A stretch of DNA of 6,458 nucleotides from JANXQG01 sp037147235 (GTDB taxonomy: Bacteria; Planctomycetota; Planctomycetia; Pirellulales; Thermoguttaceae), in assembly GCA_037147235.1 (NCBI GenBank), contig JBAWVO010000348.1:1-6458 (forward strand). Reading direction: 5' to 3'. The position numbers and the translations under genes were made by a program. Every line of letters starts with the position of its first letter. Positions within the stretch are counted from its first letter, which is position 1. Under the pieces are notes generated by a model. The model saw only the letters and a list, made by a program, of their open reading frames with translations. It made no database searches and had not been told where the DNA came from. Of the stretch, positions 1 through 5,184 are shown one piece after another.

Positions 1-319
1 CAATCCACGGCGCAGGCTGCGCTTGAGGGTCGCGGCAACCGGCTTGCAGGCGGGGAAACAGGTCTTGGACTTCGAGGCCGATGGCCTGGACAACATCCTC
101 CACACCGCAACCGGCAAAGCAGTGCAGCAGTACGCGGCCGTCCGCGCCCAATGTCACGGCCAAGCTGGGATTGGAGTCGCGGTGCGCTGGGCAGCGAGCC
201 TGCCAACCGCTGGAGTTGCGTTCCGGCTTCGACAGGCGAGAAAGGACGAGAGCGATGGCAGACGTGGGTACTGGGGAATTGCCATTGATTTGGGCCGGAT
301 TGGCAGAAATGCGGGTCAT
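1..319 (-). CDS. CHC2 zinc-finger primase-like protein, N-terminal part (runs off left edge)
   Basis: This minus-strand frame starts at ATG 317-319 and stays open to the window edge (106 codons seen). Residues 39-89 have the layout of the CHC2-type zinc finger of DNA primases in phages, plasmids and integrated elements: WQARCPAH (C43, H46), a DSNPSLAV strand, then GRVLLHCFAGC (C67, C71), followed by a helix ending in AIGLEVQDLFP. The CxxH...CxxxC spacing and the HC.AGC form match the element-encoded primase or primase-helicase class rather than chromosomal DnaG. The zinc domain would bind template DNA; any TOPRIM, primase-polymerase or helicase domain lies outside the window. A strong Shine-Dalgarno AGGAGG (325-330) sits 5 nt before the ATG and fixes the start. 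It is separated from the next gene upstream by about 300 bp containing hairpins, so it may have its own promoter. Family assignment is good; exact function is inferred. Confidence 0.85.
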   Translation of the reverse strand, partial: MTRISANPAQINGNSPVPTSAIALVLSRLSKPERNSSGWQARCPAHRDSNPSLAVTLGADGRVLLHCFAGCGVEDVVQAIGLEVQDLFPRLQAGCRDPQAQPAPWI

Positions 320-324
320 AATGA

Positions 325-330
325 CCTCCT
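325..330 (-). promoter_or_regulatory. Shine-Dalgarno of the primase-like gene
   Basis: AGGAGG on the minus strand, a perfect match to the anti-SD core, 5 nt upstream of ATG 317-319. It decides the start of the edge-truncated primase gene. Confidence 0.8.
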
Positions 331-371
331 TCATGGAGATCACGCCACGCGCCAATCGTCAGCAAGCGGAC

Positions 372-400
372 TTGTAGCCGTCCGGTTCGTTGCTTATAAT
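372..400 (+). promoter_or_regulatory. Candidate sigma70-type promoter, plus strand
   Basis: TTGTAG (372-377) and a perfect TATAAT (395-400) are separated by 17 bp. Transcription would begin near 407 and run into the terminator-like hairpin at 445-486. The -35 box matches only its TTG half. No coding sequence I trust follows, so the promoter is inferred. Confidence 0.35.
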
Positions 401-406
401 TGGCTT

Positions 407-486
407 GGCGACGTGATCGAGGGTTAAACGAATCAAACGTCGTACAGCCGCTGGCCGTAAATGGGCCAGCGGCTGCTCTTGTTTTT
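407..486 (+). ncRNA. Candidate short RNA (about 80 nt) between promoter and terminator
   Basis: A predicted start near 407 and a hairpin with a U-rich tail ending near 486 frame a short plus-strand transcript with no credible ORF. It lies in the spacer upstream of the primase-like gene and is divergent from it, so a role in copy control or primase expression is conceivable but unproven. The limits are estimates from the promoter and terminator matches only. Confidence 0.25.
445..486 (+). terminator. Intrinsic terminator-like hairpin, plus-strand polarity
   Basis: Perfect 12-bp GC-rich arms (445-456 and 464-475, left arm CAGCCGCTGGCC) enclose a 7-nt loop and are followed by CTCTTGTTTTT. The T-rich run lies on the plus-strand side only; on the minus strand the stem is followed by TACGACG. 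An outer 9-bp inverted pair, AACGTCGTA (436-444) and TACGACGTT (486-494), brackets the whole structure, so an alternative larger fold is possible. Confidence 0.55.
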
Positions 487-491
487 ACGAC

Positions 492-517
492 GTTGGCCTG
501 CGCGGCGCAAGGCCAAC
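492..517. repeat. Second hairpin-forming inverted repeat
   Basis: GTTGGCC (492-498) and GGCCAAC (511-517) are perfect arms. The inner bases TGCGC/GCGCAA extend the stem with one bulge. It abuts the larger hairpin at 436-494 and shares three bases with it. Neither strand has a T-run after it, so it is not a simple terminator; it could be a leader structure or a protein-binding site upstream of the primase-like gene. Confidence 0.45.
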
Positions 518-620
518 ATCATTCTTATTGATGGGCAGGCGATAGATTTTCATGTCGTCGTCATCTCCTGGTTCTCTCTCAGTGCCCCCTCGCGGGCCAA
601 CCGTTCCAGGTCGCCAGAGG

Positions 621-1253
621 TCAAAGCGAGTGCGTTACCGGGGGAGTCCTGTAGTGGTTTCCAATACCGCGCCACGCGTGGATCAGTTCCGAGTGCCGCG
701 AATAGAGTTCTTGCTTCTCCAGCAACTCTGTGACAAACAGCCGGGGATTGGCAGCAAACACTACTTGCCCGTCGCACTTCCAGATTCCTTCAAGAGTCTC
801 CTGGCATGATTGTTCCCACCAGGAAATGTAGTCGAACCATTCGCATTCGTAGGGCACCGTCGGCCTGAGTCCCACGTCGCACTTACGGTCGAAGACATCG
901 TAACGGAAGTCAATGGTGAGGTCGGTCGGGTCGAGTTCCTGGAAGAACGGGGTGTCCCAATCTATCAGGGCCTCCCACTGATCATCAATGTGGCTGCCAT
1001 TGTCGTCAGGCCTCCACCAACAGGGCCCGTGGATGCTAACAAGGTGCTCGCAGGGCTCAACGGCGTTTCCATCATCCCCGAAGACGACAATCGGTTGGTC
1101 GCGCAATTCGGTGGACGTGAAAAGGAGGCCACTCGGCTTAGTCAGGCGAGCAGCCGCCAAGGCTTCGAGAACAAGGTTGATCCTGCCCCTCCCGCCCGCA
1201 CAGAAGGGACAAATACAGACCTTTTCCAGGTCGCGCGTGATAATACTAGGCAT
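621..1253 (-). CDS. Hypothetical Cys/Trp-rich protein, 210 aa
   Basis: I do not recognise the family. I chose the ATG at 1251-1253 rather than the ATG at 1337 because GAGGAG (1260-1265) lies 6 nt upstream, while the longer version has no ribosome site and a low-complexity N-terminus. The product begins MPSIITRDLEKV and carries a CxCxxC cluster (C13, C15, C18) that could hold a metal. The middle (about 77-160) is acidic and rich in Trp, with WW pairs at 79-80 and 145-146 and further Cys at 68, 78, 125, 137, 150 and 160. No signal peptide or membrane helix is visible. It sits between the 21-bp repeat array (upstream) and the hairpin region and primase gene (downstream). The C-terminus is uncertain: a neighbouring frame stays open and protein-like to 550, so a frameshift near 690-715 is possible. 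Confidence 0.65.
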   Translation of the reverse strand: MPSIITRDLEKVCICPFCAGGRGRINLVLEALAAARLTKPSGLLFTSTELRDQPIVVFGDDGNAVEPCEHLVSIHGPCWWRPDDNGSHIDDQWEALIDWDTPFFQELDPTDLTIDFRYDVFDRKCDVGLRPTVPYECEWFDYISWWEQSCQETLEGIWKCDGQVVFAANPRLFVTELLEKQELYSRHSELIHAWRGIGNHYRTPPVTHSL

Positions 1254-1259
1254 TGAAAA

Positions 1260-1265
1260 CTCCTC
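1260..1265 (-). promoter_or_regulatory. Shine-Dalgarno deciding the start of the 210-aa protein
   Basis: GAGGAG on the minus strand, 6 nt before ATG 1251-1253. It supports the internal start over the upstream ATG at 1335-1337, which has no such site. Confidence 0.65.
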
Positions 1266-1452
1266 TATTCGGGGCAAAGTTCTGTTGACCGTCGCGGTCG
1301 TGCCCCTTGCGGTCGCAACGGTTTTTACTTGAGTCATAGCTTGGTCGTGATCGTGTCCGGCCCGGTGGGCCAGAGACTATCCTTTCAATGCTGCGATTTG
1401 CTGCGGATGCCGAGCATCAATAACAGGCTGTCCGCAAACAAAACCGAGTCCA

Positions 1453-1613
1453 TTGGGACGGAAAACGGCTTCTTTGGGTCGGAAAATCGGCCCTTTGGGA
1501 CCGAAAAACGGCTAATCGGGACCGAATTCCAACCGGGATTTCCGTCCCTAACAGCCACTTTTTCGTCCCGAGAGCGGTCTTTTTCGTACAAAGGCCGCCG
1601 TTTTCGGTCCGCA
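1453..1613. repeat. Symmetric array of 21-bp repeats: four direct plus four inverted copies
   Basis: Forward units begin with their GGG at 1455, 1476, 1497 and 1518, exactly 21 bp apart. Reverse-oriented units have their CCC-equivalent beginning at 1546, 1567, 1588 and 1609, again exactly 21 bp apart. The centre of symmetry is 1533 for both the innermost and outermost pairs. The consensus in forward orientation is about GGGACSGAAAANCGGC followed by a variable tail. R1 to R3 and the D copy are closest to consensus; the two central copies diverge after GAA, and the third reverse copy loses the GGG. A period of 21 bp is two helical turns, so sites would face one side of the DNA, as in iteron origins and cooperative operators. 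Because 21 is a multiple of three, both strands carry apparent ORFs with a heptad repeat here (for example FGTEKRL); I regard these as by-products. Confidence 0.85.
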
Positions 1614-1680
1614 ACCAACCTAATTTGTAGCCAAAGCATGTCTGTCCACCTCTACCTTGCTGATCCACTGCCCATCTGAA

Positions 1681-2883
1681 TCACACGTCCCCACGTCGCG
1701 GGCGCTGCCCACCAGGCGTCAAGCACCAGACAACCGGCACCTGTGGGCCCCGCGGTGCCGCCGGTCCGAAGCCGTCCGTAAAATAAACGACCAGATCCGG
1801 CCGGTGCTTCCGCAGGAACTTGCGTGCCAGCGGCGGCCTGAAGTCGGTCCCGCCGCGGCCATGAACGGCCGCTAGCGGGCCGAGGTACTCGTAGACGGCG
1901 TGAACCTCGGCGTCGCACTCGACCACAATGACTGTGTGGTGCCTCGCCAACAGTGCCAACTCCGCGTTGATCAACTCCAGCAATTCCGTCGCGATGGACC
2001 CCGACGTGTCGATGATTGCCATGACTCGCGGCCGTTCACCTTGGCGGCACTTCCCCGGCACGATCCCCACCAAGTTCGGGAACCGTCGCGAGGGGCGACT
2101 GAAGGTCGCGCGGACCTGGAGGATCTGGCCGGCGTAGCGGCGCAGCAGGCGGCGCCAATCGAGTTGGCCGTGACGGCCGCCAAGCAGATCATATTGACCA
2201 CCTCCCGGCGTATCGCCGATGCCCATTTTGCCCAGGGCGTCTTTCAGTTCGCTGGGGACACGGTCGCGGCCGACATCCATTACCACATCCCCTAATATGG
2301 ACTCGATCGTGGCTTTTGCGTTCTGCGCATCCCGTTGGGCTTCCTCCCATGCGGTGTGGTCGTCCAATACGCTGCCAGCACTTCCCTGGCCTTCGCCCAG
2401 CGGTGGCCCCACGGGGTCGATGATCCGTTTCCGCACGGTCTCCTTCTTCAAAATGTCGTAGCGATGGTCCGTCGATTGCATCGAACTCAAACAGGGGAAA
2501 TCCTTCAACAGGATCACTCCAGCCGGCAACGGCTCCTTAACGAACTCGTTGACCGTCGTTTCTTTTGCGATGGTGCGAGCCCAACGGTCGGGGTAATTCG
2601 CCGGATCGGCGAAGACATGACTGAACACAACGTGGTGAACTTCGTGAAGCAACACGCCCACCAACTGCGTCATGGGCGTGCGGAGCACGAAGCCGGCGTT
2701 GTAAAGCAGCAGAATGGCACCGCCGGAGACGGTCACCGCCATCGTACCGACAGCCGATCTTTGCTGGATTTTGAACTGCTCCAAGACCCGGCAGTGGAAC
2801 AGGTACTTGCCGACGGCACGCTGGATGGCGATACCGATCTTCCCTTCGGCCCGCTGCGCTTCGGTGTAGTTCGATGATGTCAT
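1681..2883 (-). CDS. Putative metallopeptidase / VWA-like domain protein (DUF2201 type)
   Basis: This 400-residue protein has the two-part layout of the VWA-like, DUF2201 family. The N-terminal zincin-like domain (about 10-130) has LLHEVHHVVFSH, an HExxH site at 80-84. A charged linker follows (about 145-235), then a VWA-like domain (about 240-400). Its metal-ion-dependent adhesion site is visible: DTSGS at 292-296, a GRGGTDFRP loop at 342-350, and YFTDG at 367-371. Family members sit beside MoxR-type AAA+ ATPases and are thought to act as their adaptors, binding targets through the VWA domain. The zincin half suggests peptidase activity, which is inferred. The gene starts in a 4-bp ATGA overlap with the upstream MoxR-like frame, implying coupling. 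The end is abnormal: after WCLTPGG the frame gives RPRRGDV and stops, while the next frame gives PATWGRVIQM, the kind of ending I expect, stopping at 1652. A one-base loss near 1708-1710 would explain this. Confidence 0.88.
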   Translation of the reverse strand: MTSSNYTEAQRAEGKIGIAIQRAVGKYLFHCRVLEQFKIQQRSAVGTMAVTVSGGAILLLYNAGFVLRTPMTQLVGVLLHEVHHVVFSHVFADPANYPDRWARTIAKETTVNEFVKEPLPAGVILLKDFPCLSSMQSTDHRYDILKKETVRKRIIDPVGPPLGEGQGSAGSVLDDHTAWEEAQRDAQNAKATIESILGDVVMDVGRDRVPSELKDALGKMGIGDTPGGGQYDLLGGRHGQLDWRRLLRRYAGQILQVRATFSRPSRRFPNLVGIVPGKCRQGERPRVMAIIDTSGSIATELLELINAELALLARHHTVIVVECDAEVHAVYEYLGPLAAVHGRGGTDFRPPLARKFLRKHRPDLVVYFTDGFGPAAPRGPQVPVVWCLTPGGQRPRRGDV

Positions 2884-3410
2884 GGTTTTTTGATCTTCTT
2901 CTTAGGCGTTTGGGGAATGTCGTAATTGCGTTCCTTGAGCCACAATTTCATCTGCTCTCGCAAATCGCCCGGCAGATCGCCGATGAACGCACCAAAGTTG
3001 TCCCACCGCTTCGCGTCGGCCTTCACTTGCTCGAAGTCCGATTTTGGCTGGAGGCACTTCTTGACGGCCAGTAAGGTATTCTCCAGCAGATCGGTTCGGC
3101 CTTCCTTGATCCACGCGGTGACCGCGGCACGGCACCGACCATACGATCCGAGAATCTTGTCGGCCGTGAGCGGGTGATCGATCTGCTTGAGGCTGCGCAA
3201 GAAAGCGATTCCGCGCTGGTCTCCAACCAACCCGACTACAGCCGCTCGCAGCGTTTTGCGGTCGTAAGATTTTTTGTCAGCAGCTCGAAGTATATCGGAC
3301 AGGTATTTCCAAGCGCGAGGATTGGAGACAGGGGAATCAAAGGTGGTCGGATCACTTCCCACATAATCAAGGATTGAGGGGTGAATGTTGTTGTGCCCGG
3401 CCCACTCCAA
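2880..3410 (-). CDS. MoxR-like AAA+ ATPase, C-terminal half (after in-frame TAG)
   Basis: These 176 codons directly continue the ATPase encoded at 3411-3893: same frame, with no gap other than one TAG. The segment opens with LEWAGHNNIHPSIL, the stretch that follows the ...PD..EW motif in MoxR relatives, and contains NPRAWKYLSDIL near residue 30, matching the sensor-2/lid region. The rest is helical (RAAVVGLVGDQRGIAFL), and the tail is lysine-rich (KKKIKKP). Alone it lacks both Walker motifs and could not bind ATP. A TTG at 3408-3410 right after the stop might allow re-initiation, but nothing resembling a dedicated ribosome site precedes it. The stop overlaps the ATG of the VWA gene by 4 bp. 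Either the parent gene is a pseudogene, the stop is read through, or the base is a sequencing error; expression as a separate protein is the least likely. Confidence 0.8.
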   Translation of the reverse strand: MEWAGHNNIHPSILDYVGSDPTTFDSPVSNPRAWKYLSDILRAADKKSYDRKTLRAAVVGLVGDQRGIAFLRSLKQIDHPLTADKILGSYGRCRAAVTAWIKEGRTDLLENTLLAVKKCLQPKSDFEQVKADAKRWDNFGAFIGDLPGDLREQMKLWLKERNYDIPQTPKKKIKKP

Positions 3411-3893
3411 CTACTCGGCTTGATCGGGGACAATGGTCGCCTGGACGAAGCGTGACGTGAAGGCATCGTCCAGCTCAAACACCTCGTAGTCCGTGTCGGC
3501 CGGATTGACGGTGGCCATCGGTAGCCAGTCGTCGGGCAGGCGGTAATCGTTCAGGCATCGTGCTGTCAGCAATTGGAGACAGGGAGTACGCACGAAACGG
3601 TCGCAACGATTCAGTTCCTCGAAAACCAGAAGACCATTGCCGCTAGTCGGCAAGAAGTCCGGTGGCAGGTACTTCGTCGTCGCGCCGTCTATCTTTGGAA
3701 GACCTGTGAGGTCGGTTGGTTCCATGAGACTGAGGTTTCGGCTGATGTGCTTGATACACATATTCTCGGCAGCCTGTTTAAGCAGGTCGGTCTTGCCGAT
3801 GCCATGACCTCCCCAAAGCAATAGCGACCGGTCGGAGGTGTAACACAACTCGACCAGCTCAAGGGTTTGCTTGCCCGCTTTGATTTTGTCCAT
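3411..3893 (-). CDS. MoxR-like AAA+ ATPase, N-terminal half (interrupted by TAG)
   Basis: The 160 residues hold the nucleotide-binding core of a MoxR-type AAA+ ATPase. Walker A is GGHGIGKT (28-35), Walker B is LLVFEELNR (88-96), and a sensor-1 asparagine lies in MATVNP (N130). The helix LDDAFTSRFV (141-150) carries the conserved arginine before the PD turn. MoxR proteins work as oligomeric chaperone-like ATPases with VWA partners, and one lies immediately downstream. The frame stops at TAG 3411-3413 just after IVPDQAE, where relatives continue with a Trp (EWLEWA). The full frame 3893-2880 would encode 337 residues, a normal length. The start overlaps the end of the RuvB-like gene by 35 bp, and the ribosome site is weak (AAGGA about 12 nt upstream), so coupling is likely. 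Without the second half, the lid and sensor-2 region are missing. Confidence 0.83.
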   Translation of the reverse strand: MDKIKAGKQTLELVELCYTSDRSLLLWGGHGIGKTDLLKQAAENMCIKHISRNLSLMEPTDLTGLPKIDGATTKYLPPDFLPTSGNGLLVFEELNRCDRFVRTPCLQLLTARCLNDYRLPDDWLPMATVNPADTDYEVFELDDAFTSRFVQATIVPDQAE

Positions 3894-4854
3894 TGGTGGA
3901 AGGGTCCTTTCGGTTGTTATTGAGTTGATTGATCCAGTCCAGGCCTATGGGCGTGAGCTTACGACCGCCGGGGCCAATTTTCACGAGGCGCTCCCGTAGC
4001 AGAAGTGGCTCAACTTGACGGTGAACGAAATCGCAGTCCAGCCCCAGGCACAGCGCCATAGATTCGAGGGACGCCGATCCGACATCTTTCAGGTAGCTCA
4101 AATACATGAGTTCTTGGGGCCCCAATCCCTTATTGTCGATACCGAAATCTTCCATGAACTCGCGGATCTGCGGAATGCTGAGTTGGCAACCTTCCGAGTT
4201 GGGGAAATGGTAGAGAATATTTTTGAGAACGTGCTCTGCACGCCGCGGCAACCCACCGGAAATCTGGGCGATCAGCTTCGCCGCTTGAGGGCTGACCAAC
4301 ATGTCCATGTCCGTAGCCATACGATCGACGATTTCTTTGAGTTCGGCGATCGAATAATGGCTGAGCGCCACTTGGAGGACCATTCGTTTATGAAGCGGAT
4401 TCAAGAGCTTGCCAGGCCGATCCGTTGCCAACAGAAGTGTGAAGGGCATGATCTCAGTAGTCTCTTCAGTTTTCTGGTGTGAGGCGTTGCTGGTAACAGC
4501 CCCGTTGGGATTCGGAACTCGGAGGTGGTCGATGCTCTTGAAGAGGAGTTCTTGTTCGGATGTCTTCAGTGAGTGCGCCTCATCAATGAACAAGAAGGCA
4601 TGCGAAGGCAAAGCGATGAGCCGGTTGACCAGTTCGTCTTCAGGGATCTCACCATAAATCTTGATGAAGTCGGTCTCGAATTCTGTCGCCAATGCCTCAG
4701 CCAAGAGGGTCTTGCCCAAGCCGGAGGTGCCAGTGAACAACGTATGGGGGAAGGGCTTTTGACGGGTCCGAGCGCCTTCGGCTTGCCGGCGAAGCCGCGC
4801 GACCACCTCTACGTGGCCGATAAAATCGTGGAAAGTTGGTACGGGACGGGGCAT
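3859..4854 (-). CDS. RuvB-like AAA+ ATPase
   Basis: The 331-residue product aligns by eye along the whole length of RuvB, the Holliday-junction branch-migration motor. The N-terminus has the FHDFIGH...L box (8-21). Walker A is GTSGLGKT (42-49), Walker B FLFIDEAH (87-94), sensor 1 LLATD (141-145), an arginine-finger region LLNPLHKR (150-157), and sensor 2 GGLPRRAEH (200-208). The C-terminal winged helix (about 240-308) includes NKGLGPQELMYL and GGRKLTPIGLDWI. No RuvA or RuvC is nearby, sequence identity to housekeeping RuvB looks low, and the tail (310-331) is a polar NGQNQSGQ extension, so this is probably a specialised paralogue carried by an element. It could remodel DNA or serve as a protein-remodelling partner for the neighbours. 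GAGAGG (4865-4870) lies 10 nt before the ATG, inside the end of the preceding small gene. Confidence 0.9.
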   Translation of the reverse strand: MPRPVPTFHDFIGHVEVVARLRRQAEGARTRQKPFPHTLFTGTSGLGKTLLAEALATEFETDFIKIYGEIPEDELVNRLIALPSHAFLFIDEAHSLKTSEQELLFKSIDHLRVPNPNGAVTSNASHQKTEETTEIMPFTLLLATDRPGKLLNPLHKRMVLQVALSHYSIAELKEIVDRMATDMDMLVSPQAAKLIAQISGGLPRRAEHVLKNILYHFPNSEGCQLSIPQIREFMEDFGIDNKGLGPQELMYLSYLKDVGSASLESMALCLGLDCDFVHRQVEPLLLRERLVKIGPGGRKLTPIGLDWINQLNNNRKDPSTNGQNQSGQANP

Positions 4855-4857
4855 GAT

Positions 4858-5124
4858 CTAGCAACCTCTCTTAGGGTGATGTTCTTTCCACCCGGCCAGT
4901 AGAACTCGCATCGGCGGCAGGTGATCGTACTGAGGGACCGACGGCTCGGGCGTCCCGGCATCTACGCGATTAAGGCTGTTGCGCTGGGTAGTGGTGACCT
5001 GAAAGCTCAGGTCGGCGGCCGGTGTTGAGGTGACCGGTATGGCTGAGAATGCACGGATAGTTGGAGGGCAGGGAGACGAGGCCCTCTCTTGCGCGTTCGA
5101 GCGAGTTTTGATATTTTTAGACAT
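4858..5124 (-). CDS. Small hypothetical protein, 88 aa
   Basis: I do not recognise this protein. I chose ATG 5122-5124 because the longer version would need a TTG at 5160 and would run through the hairpin at 5137-5176; the chosen start has only a weak purine-rich AGAAAG about 8 nt upstream. The product is Ser/Thr/Pro/Ala-rich and looks disordered through about residue 70, then ends in a more ordered segment YDHLPPMRVLLAGWKEHHPKRGC containing His, Lys and a final Cys. No membrane segment or signal peptide is visible. It lies between the DUF1580-like gene and the RuvB-like gene, with 3 nt between its stop and the next ATG. That position supports it being translated as part of the same operon, perhaps as an accessory or adaptor, but this is inference from context only. 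Confidence 0.55.
   Translation of the reverse strand: MSKNIKTRSNAQERASSPCPPTIRAFSAIPVTSTPAADLSFQVTTTQRNSLNRVDAGTPEPSVPQYDHLPPMRVLLAGWKEHHPKRGC
4865..4870 (-). promoter_or_regulatory. Possible Shine-Dalgarno of the RuvB-like gene
   Basis: GAGAGG on the minus strand, 10 nt before ATG 4852-4854, inside the last codons of the 88-aa gene. Spacing is slightly long. Confidence 0.45.
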
Positions 5125-5136
5125 AGGTTTCTTTCT

Positions 5137-5183
5137 GAAAGCGCCCGCTACGAGTGCCAACCCGGCGGGTGCTTTCTTTTTTT
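5137..5183 (+). terminator. Intrinsic terminator-like hairpin, plus-strand polarity
   Basis: Arms GAAAGCGCCCGC (5137-5148) and GCGGGTGCTTTC (5165-5176) pair over 12 bp around a 16-nt loop and are followed by seven T's (5177-5183). The one non-Watson-Crick position is a G-U pair in a plus-strand RNA but an A-C mismatch in a minus-strand RNA, which also favours plus polarity. It lies between the DUF1580-like and 88-aa genes, both on the other strand, so it ends an antisense transcript or insulates the operon. A weak TTGCGC/TATTTT pair with 17-bp spacing (5089-5117) precedes it. Confidence 0.5.
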
Positions 5184-5184
5184 A

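Larger units (their letters stand above)
1254..1680. other. Intergenic region between VWA gene and 210-aa gene
   Basis: 427 bp without a gene I support. It holds the 21-bp repeat array (1453-1613), a small GGCCC/GGGCC hairpin (about 1362-1374), and the region upstream of the 210-aa gene, in which I see no convincing -35/-10 pair. Plus-strand (1329-1679) and minus-strand (1385-1639) frames are open through the array, but show heptad low complexity with no clear ribosome site. Confidence 0.6.

Noticed and set aside
23..427. Plus-strand 134-aa frame at the left end
   Set aside because: It is antisense to the CHC2 primase-like gene, which has a clear zinc-finger motif and a strong ribosome site.
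485..553. Minus-strand 22-aa ORF (MKIYRLPINKND...) after an AGGAG
   Set aside because: Spacing from AGGAG is long (11 nt), the peptide runs through a hairpin, and nothing supports translation.
1254..1337. Extended N-terminus for the 210-aa protein from ATG 1337
   Set aside because: No ribosome site at 1337, low-complexity Thr/Arg/Val sequence, and a good GAGGAG before the internal ATG.
1385..1639. Minus-strand frame through the array with VPxxRFS repeats
   Set aside because: Same reason: periodic DNA produces it, and no start signal or recognisable family is present.
1329..1679. Plus-strand frame with a heptad repeat (GTENxxF-like) across the 21-bp array
   Set aside because: A 21-bp repeat is seven codons, so any frame through it gives heptads. 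The opposite strand is equally open, there is no ribosome site, and the symmetry is at DNA level.
2335..2877. Plus-strand 180-aa frame
   Set aside because: Antisense to the HExxH/VWA gene, whose motifs are unmistakable.
4015..4482. Plus-strand 155-aa frame
   Set aside because: Antisense to the RuvB-like ATPase, which has the full set of AAA+ motifs.
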